A stretch of DNA of 64,000 nt from Pelagibacterium limicola (GCF_015694405.1 NZ_JADQDB010000004.1:1-64000), one strand, 5' to 3'; shown: positions 18,106 to 27,691, counted from the stretch's first letter. A program made the numbers and translations. Notes: generated by a model not told the origin, from the sequence alone.

Positions 18106-19599
18106 CTAGAACCCACCGCCCGTGCGGAAACCGCCCTTTTTCCCCATCCCGCCCATATTTGGCCGGGGTCGCGAAAAGCCGCCACCGGCCTGGCTGCTCT
18201 TTCCCCACGACCCCCCGGTTGGTGGGCGGGGGCTGAAACCGCCCGGCGGAATCTGAAAGCCTCCCGAGCGCGACGGTGAAGAGGTCGGCGGACGCGGCAT
18301 GATTGGCCCCGAGCCTCCCGTCCAATCCTGCGACCGCCGCCAATGCCCCCAATAGGTCGCAGCCGTCATGCCGCCTTTGAGAAACTCGGTCAGCATGTCC
18401 CCGACCAGGTTATCCTCGCCGAATCTGGACCGCGGATCATCAAAACGGGATTTCTTGAATTCGTATTCGATATCCTCGAGCTCGCGCCGTCGCGTTTCGA
18501 GCGTCTTGAGTCGTGCGCGCTGGTCGGAAAGCTCGTTCTCTTCATCGAGAACCCGGCGACGGCTCTCATCGATCTTGACGACAATGCTGTCGTCCTCACC
18601 TGTCGCCGTCCTGCGCGCGTCGTCCATCAACTGGGTGATATCGGTGCCGCGCATCGCAGAAATGAGCACCTCGACTGCCGATTCGAACTTCGGATCACGG
18701 CCTTGGGCCAGCCCTTTTTGTTCCTCGACCAGCGCCTCACGGGCGTCTTCGGCTTCGAGTCTCCGTTGGTCGAGCGCGGCAATGCGCGCTTGCGCAGCCT
18801 CCAGCGCCTCGCGCGCGGGGCGCCCACCGGCGGCATCGAAAGCCATGACCTCCAGCGCGACAATCGCGTCCCCCGCCTGTTTCTCCTCGGCGGCCAGCCG
18901 GTCGGCGTGTTCGCGCAACCGCTTGGGGATCTCGTTGAGCATGACGTAATTAGGTCGCACGCTGGGGTACCGTACCAACCGCGCCACCCATCCGTCGAGC
19001 AGCCGCGTGACATTGCCTGCCCGGTATGCCGGTGTCAGGTACCCACGGTCCCAAAGATACATGAACAAGGGGTCATCCCTGTAGGGTTGGCCCTTTTGTG
19101 TATGATCGGCTTCCGCCTGGGCTGCCTTCTTGGCCGCTTCCTCGGCCATCTGTGCAATTTCCGCATGGCGCCGTATCGCTTCGTCATAGGCTGGATCGGC
19201 GTCGAGGCGCATCCTGACCGACTCCGACAGCGCATCGAGTTCGCCCTGCCATTTCTCAACCGTTTCGAGCTCCCTGGCGCGCTCGACCCCGAGCGCCGCA
19301 ATGGTTTTTTCGTGACCGGTCAGTTGTTCGTCGAGCGTAGCAAGGTCGGCCGCGTGTTGGCGGAGCATGTCGCGCGCCTGCATCTCGGCTTGGCTCAGGC
19401 GGTCGCCAAGCTCGGCCTGCGCCTCCGGTGAAAGTCGGATCGCGGCGAGCGCGCGCAATTGTCCGAGTTCGGTTTCATGCAGTTTGCCGATCCTGTCGGT
19501 GATGCGCGCGATCCGGCGGGTGATCTCGTCTTCCTCGCGCCTTATGTCCCTGAGCGCGTCCTCGATTGCCTTGATTGCCTGCGGTCCCTTAAGCGTCAT
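18106..19599 (-). CDS. Coiled-coil protein with Gly/Phe/Arg-rich C-terminal tail, unknown function
   Basis: A 497-residue protein of no recognised function. Residues 1-170 are a long charged coiled coil. About 175-240 is a compact segment (DPLFMYLWDRGYLTPAYRAG). Residues about 245-420 are coiled coil again. From about 425 to the end it becomes a low-complexity tail rich in Gly, Phe, Pro, Ser and Arg with repeated GGF units, ending KGGFRTGGGF. No signal peptide or membrane helix is seen. It is the last gene of a three-gene reverse operon, nine bases after the DUF6384-like gene. Confidence 0.85.
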   Translation of the reverse strand: MTLKGPQAIKAIEDALRDIRREEDEITRRIARITDRIGKLHETELGQLRALAAIRLSPEAQAELGDRLSQAEMQARDMLRQHAADLATLDEQLTGHEKTIAALGVERARELETVEKWQGELDALSESVRMRLDADPAYDEAIRRHAEIAQMAEEAAKKAAQAEADHTQKGQPYRDDPLFMYLWDRGYLTPAYRAGNVTRLLDGWVARLVRYPSVRPNYVMLNEIPKRLREHADRLAAEEKQAGDAIVALEVMAFDAAGGRPAREALEAAQARIAALDQRRLEAEDAREALVEEQKGLAQGRDPKFESAVEVLISAMRGTDITQLMDDARRTATGEDDSIVVKIDESRRRVLDEENELSDQRARLKTLETRRRELEDIEYEFKKSRFDDPRSRFGEDNLVGDMLTEFLKGGMTAATYWGHWRRSQDWTGGSGPIMPRPPTSSPSRSGGFQIPPGGFSPRPPTGGSWGKSSQAGGGFSRPRPNMGGMGKKGGFRTGGGF

Positions 19600-19608
19600 G
19601 AAAGGACC

Positions 19609-20544
19609 TCACCACCGCGTAATCGCGCCGTCCAGCACGGGCATGGCGAACTCGGTTTCGAGAAAACCGTATTGCTTGATACCCATGATGTTGCGCTGGA
19701 TGATGCCATCGTCGAGCCGGTCGGCACGGACGGCGTCGTATGTGATCTCGGGCACGCGCTGCGCCCAGGTGCTGACGACCTCGGTCTCGCGTGTTTCCTC
19801 GTTTTCGATCGGCAGGGATACCGGACGACCGTCGACCCCGATCGCCTCGACGATGATATAGTAGTTCGTGGCATCCGAATTGGCCTCAGGAAACCTCCAG
19901 ATGCCGGTGGCTTCACCTTCCCGGTCGACGATGCGGACCGAATATTCTGCGAGAAGCGTCTGGTGGATCGATTCGAGCTGCGCGACCGCCTGCAGCGTCC
20001 CCGCGCGGTCGCCACGTGCCGCCGCAGCCTTGCCCCGCGTCACCCACGGCTCCGCCTGATCCAGCGCCGTCTGCACTTTGGTTTCCGTGTAAATCTGCTC
20101 GTAAAGTGCATCGATCCGCGCGGGGAGCGTTTCGGCCAGCTCAACCCGTGCCGCTTCAGCCTGCGCTGCGACGAAAGGCTGGTAGCCAAGATAATAACCG
20201 CCCAGCCCCAGCAGCAGAACGGCCAAGACGATCAGCACCCGGCGTCCCCACCTTCCGCGCCTGACATAAAGTCGGGCAAGGCGCGTCTGGAAAGTGTCCG
20301 GCGGCGGGGAATAGATGAACCGGCTTTCCTCGAGTGCCCTGACGCCCTCCCTGAGGATATGGTCGGGCACCTCGATACCCTGGTCATGGTAGATCGAGCG
20401 AAGACGGGCGATCAGTTGCGCCTCGCGTGCATCTGCGCTCAATTCGCGCGCCACCAGATCGCTCTGGTGGCGCAACGTATCGACCACATCCATCGCCAGC
20501 ATGACGTCGTCGAGCGGAGCCTGGTGACCCGTTGCGCCCGTCAT
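19609..20544 (-). CDS. DUF6384-like membrane-anchored protein
   Basis: A 311-residue protein with a cytoplasmic-looking N-terminal region, one transmembrane helix around residues 100-125 (VLIVLAVLLLGLGGYYLGY), a short coiled coil and a C-terminal domain of about 120 residues. It resembles proteins annotated as DUF6384, a family without assigned function; this match is from memory of the pattern, not a search. The ATG at 20544 is preferred over a GTG at 20553. It sits 37 bases after the TelA-like gene and nine bases before the coiled-coil gene. Confidence 0.75.
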   Translation of the reverse strand: MTGATGHQAPLDDVMLAMDVVDTLRHQSDLVARELSADAREAQLIARLRSIYHDQGIEVPDHILREGVRALEESRFIYSPPPDTFQTRLARLYVRRGRWGRRVLIVLAVLLLGLGGYYLGYQPFVAAQAEAARVELAETLPARIDALYEQIYTETKVQTALDQAEPWVTRGKAAAARGDRAGTLQAVAQLESIHQTLLAEYSVRIVDREGEATGIWRFPEANSDATNYYIIVEAIGVDGRPVSLPIENEETRETEVVSTWAQRVPEITYDAVRADRLDDGIIQRNIMGIKQYGFLETEFAMPVLDGAITRW

Positions 20545-20581
20545 CGTCCGCACCCGTTGTGTCCCATGCGTCCTCTTGCGT

Positions 20582-21760
20582 CTAGCGTGCGCTCAAGAGC
20601 GCATTGCCTTCGGCGACCAGTGCGGCAAGGCGTTGCTTGCCGTCTTCGACGGCATCTCGGATTTCGGCCGAATTCCGTGTTGCCTGCTCGCGCATTTCGT
20701 TGATTATGACCCTCGAATGTTCCTGGTAGCTGACCACCGAATCCACCAGCGCCTTCAACGCGTCGGCACGGATGGTTGGGCCGTAGCCCGCTTTCAATGC
20801 TTCGTCCTGCACCCTGCCGCCGATTTCGGCCAGGGTCTCGAGGCTCTTGGACATGCCTTCCTTCATGGCATTGAGCGTTTCCGTCGATTCATGGAGGCCG
20901 AATAGGCCCGTGAACGAGGCTGAAAGCGCCGTCAGCACGGTCTCATTGGTTGAAAAGAAGGAGATTGATTGCTGGTAGACGCGTTCCTTGGCGTTGGTCG
21001 TCTGCATCAGCCGCGCCATGATGACTTCCGATGTGGAATAGGCAATGGTGAGGTTGTCCGATAGATCCTTGGCGATCTGGTAGCGGCGCTCTTCGTTCTG
21101 TAACTCGCGCAGGCGTTCGTCGCGCGCCATCTCGAGCCGCGCACGGTCGGCCGGCGTACCCTCGGAAAATGCGGTCAGCGCATCCGCTGCCTCCCTGAGG
21201 GCGCTCCGGCGTGCTTCGAGTTTGCCTTCGGCAACTTCGAGCACTTCGAGCGCCATCACCTCGGCCTGCTTGAGCGCGCCGCGGAAATCGCGATAGGCCT
21301 CAAGGATCGTGTGCTCACGATCGATCTGATCCTTGGTATCGCGCGAAACCTCGAGATACGTGTCCCGAATCCGGTCAAATCGGGTCGAGATATCGCCGCG
21401 TGTCACCTTCATCCACACATTGGACGCGCGCTCGAAGAGGTCAAGCTTGCCGTCGTCTAGCTGGTCTACCATGCCCTTGGCGTCGTCACGGATGGAATCG
21501 AAAGATTTCGTGATGGTCTCATAGCGTTCGCCGACATTCATCGCGGCGACCTGGCTGCGGACCACCTCGTTGAACGCGCTGGCCTGGGTCAGTACCCGGC
21601 CGATCAGCACGACCCTCGTTTCATCGAGGTCAGTGATCTGCTCTAGAAGCCCTGTAATCGGGGCCTCGCCATTGGTCTCGGGCCATAGCCCCATCTGCTT
21701 GATCGCGCCGACCGCACGGTCCAGATACTGCAAGGGCTTATCGAGCACTTCGGTTGCCAT
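20582..21760 (-). CDS. TelA-like helical protein (tentative), first gene of a three-gene operon
   Basis: A 392-residue soluble, largely alpha-helical protein without signal peptide or membrane helix. The region from about residue 245 to the end is weakly reminiscent of the toxic-anion-resistance (TelA/KlaA) family, with alternating heptads and a closing segment around DALKALVDSVVSYQEHSR. Related proteins are sometimes labelled cell-surface protein, which the lack of an export signal contradicts. The start at 21760 (MATEVLDKPL) has an AGGGAA ribosome-binding site. The function is unknown; the TelA link is an inference. Confidence 0.75.
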   Translation of the reverse strand: MATEVLDKPLQYLDRAVGAIKQMGLWPETNGEAPITGLLEQITDLDETRVVLIGRVLTQASAFNEVVRSQVAAMNVGERYETITKSFDSIRDDAKGMVDQLDDGKLDLFERASNVWMKVTRGDISTRFDRIRDTYLEVSRDTKDQIDREHTILEAYRDFRGALKQAEVMALEVLEVAEGKLEARRSALREAADALTAFSEGTPADRARLEMARDERLRELQNEERRYQIAKDLSDNLTIAYSTSEVIMARLMQTTNAKERVYQQSISFFSTNETVLTALSASFTGLFGLHESTETLNAMKEGMSKSLETLAEIGGRVQDEALKAGYGPTIRADALKALVDSVVSYQEHSRVIINEMREQATRNSAEIRDAVEDGKQRLAALVAEGNALLSAR

Positions 21761-21905
21761 TGTCTGCGTTCCCTGTTGCAACTTTTGCAGATGTGGGGCC
21801 ATGATTCCGTTTGGCAAGGTTCAAGACAATTGCCTTGGTGGACGTGACGCCTGATTTATCGGTATTGGTGCCAAAAAGACGCATTCGGGCGTAGGGAGTC
21901 GGTCG

Positions 21906-22373
21906 GTGGAATTTGGAGGGCGGTATAAGGTTGGCGCGCCGCGCTTGAAGGTCTGGGAAGCGCTCAACGATACCGAAGTGCTGAAGGCTTCCATTCCTGG
22001 CTGCCAGCGTATTGCCTGGGTGAGCGCGACGGCGCTCGAAGCCGAGATGGGGGTGAATCTTGGGGTCGCAAAACCGGTTTTTACCGGGGATCTCATCCTT
22101 TCCAACGTGGTACCCGCCGAGCGCTACACACTGTCCGGGCAGGGACGCGGCGGGTTGTTGGGTATGGCCCATGCCAGCGCAGATATAACGCTGGCCGATT
22201 TCGGAGCCGGGACCCTTCTTGTCTTTACTGCCTCGGGCGGCGCCTCGGGCCGCATCATGCAACTGGGCAAGGCCTTGGTCGGCAGTTCCGCCCAGAAGGT
22301 GATTGACGGCTTCTTCGCGCGTTTCGGAGAGGCGATGGGCGCGGATGTCGAACCCTTTAAAACCGACGGGTAG
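21906..22373 (+). CDS. CoxG-like SRPBCC family protein
   Basis: A 155-residue START/SRPBCC-fold protein close to the carbon monoxide dehydrogenase subunit G (CoxG) family, whose members bind hydrophobic ligands or help membrane association of molybdenum hydroxylases. It begins MEFGGRYKVGAPRLKVWEAL and contains IPGCQRI, a typical CoxG-like landmark. The GTG start at 21906 follows AGGGAG. No CO dehydrogenase genes are nearby, so its partner is unknown. It is divergent from the TelA-like operon. Confidence 0.85.
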   Translation: MEFGGRYKVGAPRLKVWEALNDTEVLKASIPGCQRIAWVSATALEAEMGVNLGVAKPVFTGDLILSNVVPAERYTLSGQGRGGLLGMAHASADITLADFGAGTLLVFTASGGASGRIMQLGKALVGSSAQKVIDGFFARFGEAMGADVEPFKTDG

Positions 22374-22552
22374 GGAAGCTCTCGAAGGCGCACGGACCGG
22401 CATGGCCACAGATTTTTTTCCCAAATGGTCAAAAAAACTAACTTCGCACTTGCGCGCGCCGAATTTGCGGGCTTGTATTTGTTCCCATCGTGCGTGGACG
22501 CGAGCGGCTGGTGCTGCTCGACGCGCCCGGCCCGACAACAGGGAGCATCATC

Positions 22553-23566
22553 ATGAAAAATAAACAAGCATTCAAAGGCCTCGCCGCTCTCGCCGGCGGC
22601 CTCGCGGTCTCCGCCCTCATGGCCGGCACTGCGCTCGCTCAGCCTGCCGTGATCTACGACCTCGGCGGCAAGTTCGATAAGTCCTTCAACGAATCCTCTT
22701 TTGAAGGTGCCACGATGTGGGCCGAGGAAACCGGTGAGGCTTTCCTTGAACTGGAAATCCAGAACGATGCCCAACGCGAACAGGCGATCCGTCGCTTCGC
22801 GTCCCAGGGCGCCAACCCTGTCGTGATGGCCGGCTTCTCCTGGGGCACTGCCCTCGGCACCGTCGCCGCAGAATTCCCGGAAACCAATTTTGTCATCATC
22901 GATGGCGTGGTCGACCTGCCCAACGTGCAGTCGATTCTGTTTGACGAGCATACTGGCTCGTTCCTTGTTGGCGTACTTGCCGCAATGACTTCGGAGTCGA
23001 ATGTCATCGGCTTTGTTGGCGGCATGGATATTCCGCTCATCCACAAGTTCTATTGTGGCTATGCTCAGGGCGCCAAGGCGGTAAACGCCGACATTACCGT
23101 CATTGAAAGCTACACGGGTACCACGCCCGCGGCCTGGAACGATCCGGTGACGGCGGGAGAGCTCGCGCGTGCCGCCTCCGATGCCGGAGCGGACGTTGTC
23201 TTTGCGGCGGCTGGCGGTTCGGGCATGGGTGTGCTCCAGATGATGGCCGATCTTGGCAAGTACTCGATCGGCGTTGACGCCAATCAGAACTACATGCACC
23301 CCGGCTCGGTCCTCACCTCGATGCTCAAGCGCGTCGATGTCGCGGTCTACAATTCCTTCATGAACGCGGGTGACGCCGACACCTTCACCCCCGGCATCAC
23401 GGTGATCGGGCTTTCCGAAGAAGGTGTCGGTTATGCGCTCGACGAGCACAATGAAGCCCTTCTGACCGACGAGATGATCGAGGCGGCGGAAGACTACAAG
23501 GCCAGGATTATTGCGGGCGAAGTCGAAGTCCACGACTACACGACCGACTCGACCTGCCCGGTCTAG
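22553..23566 (+). CDS. BMP-family nucleoside ABC transporter substrate-binding protein
   Basis: A 337-residue periplasmic binding protein of the BMP (PnrA/TmpC-like) family, which binds purine and other nucleosides. A Sec signal peptide ends near ALAQ (about residue 29). The mature N-terminus VIYDLGGKFDKSFNESSFEG and the GVDANQ motif are diagnostic. The ATG at 22553 has a CAGGGAG ribosome-binding site. The 180-base gap upstream should hold the operon promoter. It leads an ABC transporter and nucleoside-catabolism operon. Confidence 0.95.
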   Translation: MKNKQAFKGLAALAGGLAVSALMAGTALAQPAVIYDLGGKFDKSFNESSFEGATMWAEETGEAFLELEIQNDAQREQAIRRFASQGANPVVMAGFSWGTALGTVAAEFPETNFVIIDGVVDLPNVQSILFDEHTGSFLVGVLAAMTSESNVIGFVGGMDIPLIHKFYCGYAQGAKAVNADITVIESYTGTTPAAWNDPVTAGELARAASDAGADVVFAAAGGSGMGVLQMMADLGKYSIGVDANQNYMHPGSVLTSMLKRVDVAVYNSFMNAGDADTFTPGITVIGLSEEGVGYALDEHNEALLTDEMIEAAEDYKARIIAGEVEVHDYTTDSTCPV

Positions 23567-23573
23567 GCTTTAA

Positions 23574-25166
23574 ATGACAAGCGAGGGAACAAATGCGCAG
23601 CGGCCCGAAACGGCCGCTGCCAAGCCTGGTGCATCGGACTGGGCCATTGAGCTTGAAAAGATCAACAAGCGCTTCGGTCCGGTTCATGCCAACAAGGATA
23701 TCGACCTTTCGGTCAGGCGCGGAACCATCCACGGCATCGTGGGCGAAAACGGGGCCGGCAAATCGACCCTGATGTCGATCCTTTATGGGTTCTACAATGC
23801 CGATTCCGGCACCATAAAGGTGAACGGGGCCATCCAGAACATTACCGATTCCCGCCACGCCCTCGCGCTGGGCATCGGAATGGTGCACCAGCATTTCATG
23901 CTGGTCGATAATTTCACGGTCCTCGAGAACATCATCCTGGGCGCCGAAGACAGCCGTATTTTGGGCACGAGCCTTTCCCGCGCGCGCTCCGAACTGGGGC
24001 GCCTCGAAAAGGAATATGATCTCAAGGTCAATCCCGACGCCCTGATCGAGGACATATCGGTCGGCCAGCAGCAGCGCGTCGAAATTCTGAAGGCTCTTTA
24101 TCGCGGCGCCGACATCCTGATCCTCGACGAGCCGACCGGCGTGCTGACCCCCAAGGAGGCCGACGATCTTTTCCGGGTCCTGAGGACGCTCAGGGAGCAA
24201 GGCAAGACGGTTATCCTCATCACCCATAAGCTGCGTGAGATCATGGCGATCACCGACGCTGTCTCGGTGATGCGTCAGGGCGAAATGGTCAAGACGCTCG
24301 AAACGGCAAAGACCAACCCCGAGGAACTCGCAGAACTCATGGTCGGCCGCCGGGTCCTCTTGCGCGTCGAAAAGGGCGAGTCCCATCCGGGCAAGCCGCT
24401 GCTCAAGATCACCAATCTCACCGTAGCCGACGATATGGGGGTCGTGCGGGTGAAGGATGTGAGCTTTGCAGTCCGGGCCGGAGAGATCGTCGGAATAGCC
24501 GGGGTATCGGGCAACGGTCAGACCGAACTGCTCGAAGCCATCACCGGCATGCGGGACCAGCGCGCGGGCGATGTCATTGTCAATGGCCACAAGCTCTTCC
24601 TTAAAGGCGATGATGGCGCGTCGCGCGCTCGCGCGGCCGGGCTCGCCCATGTCCCCGAGGATCGCCAGCGTATGGGGCTGGTGACTAATTTTCAGGCTTG
24701 GGAAAACGCGATCCTGGGCTATCAGAACAGCGCCGAGTACGGCGGGGGACTGATGCTCGATGGGACTGCCGCGCGTGCGGCCGCGACCGCGCAGATGCAA
24801 CGCTTCGACGTGCGTCCGCTCAATATCTCGCTCAAGACTTCACTGTTTTCAGGCGGCAACCAGCAAAAGATCGTCCTGGCGCGCGAAATCGGGCGCGATC
24901 CGGATGTGCTGATCGTTGGACAGCCTACGCGCGGGGTGGATATCGGCGCCATCGAATTCATCCATAACCAGATCGTCAAGATGCGCGACGCTGGCAAAGC
25001 AATTCTCCTTGTTTCGGTGGAGCTTGACGAAATCCGTTCGCTCGCTGACCGCATCCTGGTGATGTTCGATGGCCAGATCGTCGGAGAAGCCGATCCAGCA
25101 ACCGCGACCGAGGGCGAACTTGGCCTCATGATGGCCGGCATTTCCAATCGCGAGGCTGCTCAATGA
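23574..25166 (+). CDS. Nucleoside ABC transporter ATP-binding protein (two ATPase domains)
   Basis: A 530-residue double ABC ATPase. The first domain has Walker A GENGAGKST (residues 57-65) and the signature VGQQQRVEI. The second has the degenerate P-loop GVSGNGQTE, usual in this sugar/nucleoside family, and the signature SGGNQQKIVLAREI. It energises the transporter formed with the two permeases that follow. The stop overlaps the first permease start (ATGAG). An N-terminal extension of about 22 residues precedes the domain. Confidence 0.95.
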   Translation: MTSEGTNAQRPETAAAKPGASDWAIELEKINKRFGPVHANKDIDLSVRRGTIHGIVGENGAGKSTLMSILYGFYNADSGTIKVNGAIQNITDSRHALALGIGMVHQHFMLVDNFTVLENIILGAEDSRILGTSLSRARSELGRLEKEYDLKVNPDALIEDISVGQQQRVEILKALYRGADILILDEPTGVLTPKEADDLFRVLRTLREQGKTVILITHKLREIMAITDAVSVMRQGEMVKTLETAKTNPEELAELMVGRRVLLRVEKGESHPGKPLLKITNLTVADDMGVVRVKDVSFAVRAGEIVGIAGVSGNGQTELLEAITGMRDQRAGDVIVNGHKLFLKGDDGASRARAAGLAHVPEDRQRMGLVTNFQAWENAILGYQNSAEYGGGLMLDGTAARAAATAQMQRFDVRPLNISLKTSLFSGGNQQKIVLAREIGRDPDVLIVGQPTRGVDIGAIEFIHNQIVKMRDAGKAILLVSVELDEIRSLADRILVMFDGQIVGEADPATATEGELGLMMAGISNREAAQ

Positions 25167-26293
25167 GTGTTCTCAAACCCTTGCCGCGCTGGGCCGACGT
25201 TGTCCTCCTGCCACTTCTGAACCTCACGCTGGCTTTCGTCGTCTCGGGCCTCGTGGTGCTCGCCATCGGCCAGAACCCGCTTCACGCCATGTGGGCGATT
25301 GCCACGGGCGCGTTCGGCTCCGGCTACAATTTCGGCTACACGCTCTATTACGCGACCAACTTCATCTTTACCGGCCTTGCCGTGGCGCTGGCAGCCCATG
25401 CCGGGCTCTTCAACATCGGTGGTAACGGTCAGGCTTATGTGGCCGGGTTGGGCGTCATCGCAGTCGCCCTCCTGCTCGACGGGACCCACTGGATCATCGT
25501 CATGCCTCTCGCCATGCTGGCCGCCATGCTGGTGGGCGGGATCTGGGCGTTCATTCCAGGCTATTTGCAAGCCAAACGCGGCAGCCACGTCGTCATCACG
25601 ACCATCATGTTCAATTTCATCGCTGCGGCGCTGATGGTCTACATGCTCAATTACGTGCTCAAGGCGCCCACCGGCATGGCGCCGGAATCACGCATGATCG
25701 CGCCGGACGCGCGTATGCCCCGGCTCGCGGAGTTCATCGACTTCTTCCGCCATACGCCGGTCAATCTGTCCCTATTCCTCGCTATCGCGCTCCTGGTTGG
25801 GGTTTACTACCTCATCTGGCATACGAAATTCGGCTTTGCGCTGAGAACGCTGGGGCAGAACCCGACCGCATCGCGCTATGCCGGGTTTTCGAATTCCAAG
25901 ATCATCATGATCGTTATGACGATGTCGGGCGCCTTGGCCGGGCTCGTCGCGTTCAACGAAGTGCTCGGGGTTCAGAACCGCCTCGTGCTCGATTTCGTCG
26001 CCGATGCCGGGTTTGTCGGCATCGCCGTGGCGCTAATGGGCCGCAACCACCCGTTCGGGATCGGGCTGGCCGCCTTGCTGTTTGGCGCGCTCTACCAGGG
26101 TGGCAATGAGCTGCAATATGTCGTGCCGGGCCTCACGCGCGAAATGGTCGTCATCATCCAGGCACTGGTCATCCTCTTTACCGGCGCCATGGAAGGTCTG
26201 TTCCGCCCAGGCCTGCAATTCGCCTTCATGCTCTTCACGCCCGAGCACAAGGCCGAAGCGATGGCGCGGGAATCCGCCGGATCGGAGAGCTGA
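25163..26293 (+). CDS. Nucleoside ABC transporter permease (NupB/YufP type)
   Basis: A 376-residue membrane permease of the BPD_transp_2 (branched-chain/ribose type) family with about eight to ten helices. Landmarks include AHAGLFNIGGNGQ near residue 75, and TLGQNPTASRYAGFSN. It overlaps the ATPase gene and is followed after three bases by the second permease. Together they form the inner-membrane channel for nucleoside uptake. Confidence 0.94.
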   Translation: MSVLKPLPRWADVVLLPLLNLTLAFVVSGLVVLAIGQNPLHAMWAIATGAFGSGYNFGYTLYYATNFIFTGLAVALAAHAGLFNIGGNGQAYVAGLGVIAVALLLDGTHWIIVMPLAMLAAMLVGGIWAFIPGYLQAKRGSHVVITTIMFNFIAAALMVYMLNYVLKAPTGMAPESRMIAPDARMPRLAEFIDFFRHTPVNLSLFLAIALLVGVYYLIWHTKFGFALRTLGQNPTASRYAGFSNSKIIMIVMTMSGALAGLVAFNEVLGVQNRLVLDFVADAGFVGIAVALMGRNHPFGIGLAALLFGALYQGGNELQYVVPGLTREMVVIIQALVILFTGAMEGLFRPGLQFAFMLFTPEHKAEAMARESAGSES

Positions 26294-26296
26294 GCC

Positions 26297-27265
26297 ATGG
26301 ATCTCAATTTCCTGATCTCGATGCTCGATGCGACGCTGCGGCTCTCGACACCGCTGCTGCTGGCGTGCCTCGCAGGCCTTTATTCCGAGCGGGCGGGCGT
26401 TTTCGATATCGGCCTTGAAGGCAAGATGCTGATGGCGGCCTTCGCTGCCGCTGCAACCGCCGCAGTTACCGGTTCTGCCTGGGCCGGGCTCTTTGTCGGC
26501 ATGTCCGTTTCGGTCCTGACAGCCCTTCTTCAGGGGGCGGCCGCCATCAGTCTCAAGGGCAACCAACTGATTGCCGGTGTGGCGATCAACATGCTGGCTG
26601 CCGGACTCACCACGTTTCTGGGTCAGCAATGGTTCAGGCAGGGTGGGCGTACACCCCCGGTGAGCGGGGACGCTCGCTTTTCCTCGATCCAGCTTCCCTT
26701 CGCTGCCGAGTTGCGCAACGTTCCGGTGGTGGGCGAGATCTATTCCGTGATCATTTCGGGGCACTCGATCCTCGTCTATGTCGCCTTTCTGATGGTGCCG
26801 CTGACCGCCTGGATATTATTCCGTACGCGGTTCGGTCTGCGCTTGCGCGCGGTGGGCGAAAATCCAAAGGCCGTCGATACCGCTGGCATATCGGTGAGGC
26901 GGCTGCGCTATCAGGCCGTTCTGATTACGGGTCTCCTTTGCGGCATGGCTGGAGCCTATTTCTCGATCGCGCAGGGCGCCGGGTTCGGCAACAACATGAC
27001 GGCTGGCAAGGGCTTCATCGCGCTGGCCGCGCTGATCTTTGCCAAATGGCGGCCTGTCGCGGCGATGTTCACCTGCCTGCTATTCGGCTTCCTGGACGCG
27101 CTCCAGATCCGCCTGCAATCGACGCCGCTCCCGGTTCTGAGCGATGTGCCGGTCCAGCTTATCCAGGCGCTGCCCTATATCCTCACCGTCGTACTGCTAG
27201 CCGGGTTCATCGGAAAGGCCGTGGGGCCCAAGGCGGGCGGGGTGCCCTATACCAAGGAGCGGTGA
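26297..27265 (+). CDS. Nucleoside ABC transporter permease (NupC/YufQ type)
   Basis: A 322-residue second permease of the same family with about eight helices. It has YSERAGVFDIGLEGKML near the N-terminus and the cytoplasmic-loop motif RAVGENPKAVDTAGI. It pairs with the preceding permease. Its stop is two bases before the cdd start, consistent with one transcript. Confidence 0.94.
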   Translation: MDLNFLISMLDATLRLSTPLLLACLAGLYSERAGVFDIGLEGKMLMAAFAAAATAAVTGSAWAGLFVGMSVSVLTALLQGAAAISLKGNQLIAGVAINMLAAGLTTFLGQQWFRQGGRTPPVSGDARFSSIQLPFAAELRNVPVVGEIYSVIISGHSILVYVAFLMVPLTAWILFRTRFGLRLRAVGENPKAVDTAGISVRRLRYQAVLITGLLCGMAGAYFSIAQGAGFGNNMTAGKGFIALAALIFAKWRPVAAMFTCLLFGFLDALQIRLQSTPLPVLSDVPVQLIQALPYILTVVLLAGFIGKAVGPKAGGVPYTKER

Positions 27266-27267
27266 CG

Positions 27268-27678
27268 ATGCAGCTTGAGGGGATGGACCAAACGCTTTTC
27301 GAGGCCGCCGAGCGCGTGCGGGCAAAAGCCTATGCTCCGTATTCGGGCTTTTCGGTCGGTGCAGCCATCCTCGCCGACGATGGCAACATCTACGCGGGCT
27401 GCAATGTCGAAAACGCAGCCTATCCCGTCGGTAATTGCGCCGAGCCCTCCGCCATCGCCGCGATGATCGCCGGCGGGGGCAAGCGTATCGAGAAGATTTT
27501 CGTGACGGGTCCCGGTGCGGTCCCCGTCACTCCCTGCGGCGGCTGCCGCCAGCGCATCCGCGAGTTCGCCAATTCCGAAACACCGATCATCTGTCTCGGG
27601 GTCGAGGGCGAACCACTCCACACGACACTGGGCGAGCTTTTGCCCCATTCATTCGGCCCCGAATTTCTCGGCCGGTAA
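27268..27678 (+). CDS. cdd: Cytidine deaminase
   Basis: A 136-residue homotetrameric-type zinc enzyme that deaminates cytidine and deoxycytidine to uridine and deoxyuridine. The zinc and catalytic residues are visible: Cys57 and Glu59 in NCAEPSA, and Cys90 and Cys93 in TPCGGCRQ. The substrate loop is PYSGFSVGAA. It lies between the permease and purine nucleoside phosphorylase genes. The frame extends upstream over the permease only as a shadow. Confidence 0.95.
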   Translation: MQLEGMDQTLFEAAERVRAKAYAPYSGFSVGAAILADDGNIYAGCNVENAAYPVGNCAEPSAIAAMIAGGGKRIEKIFVTGPGAVPVTPCGGCRQRIREFANSETPIICLGVEGEPLHTTLGELLPHSFGPEFLGR

Positions 27679-27691
27679 AAAGGCTATTCGA

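Noticed and set aside
20582-21760. Naming the helical protein a tellurite-resistance protein outright.
   Set aside because: The similarity to TelA is weak and limited to the C-terminal half; without a profile search it stays a tentative label.
22405-22440. T-run and A-run before the BMP gene (GATTTTTTTCCC ... TCAAAAAAAC).
   Set aside because: It could be a terminator for the CoxG-like gene or an AT-rich upstream element, but no clear hairpin or promoter boxes could be fixed.
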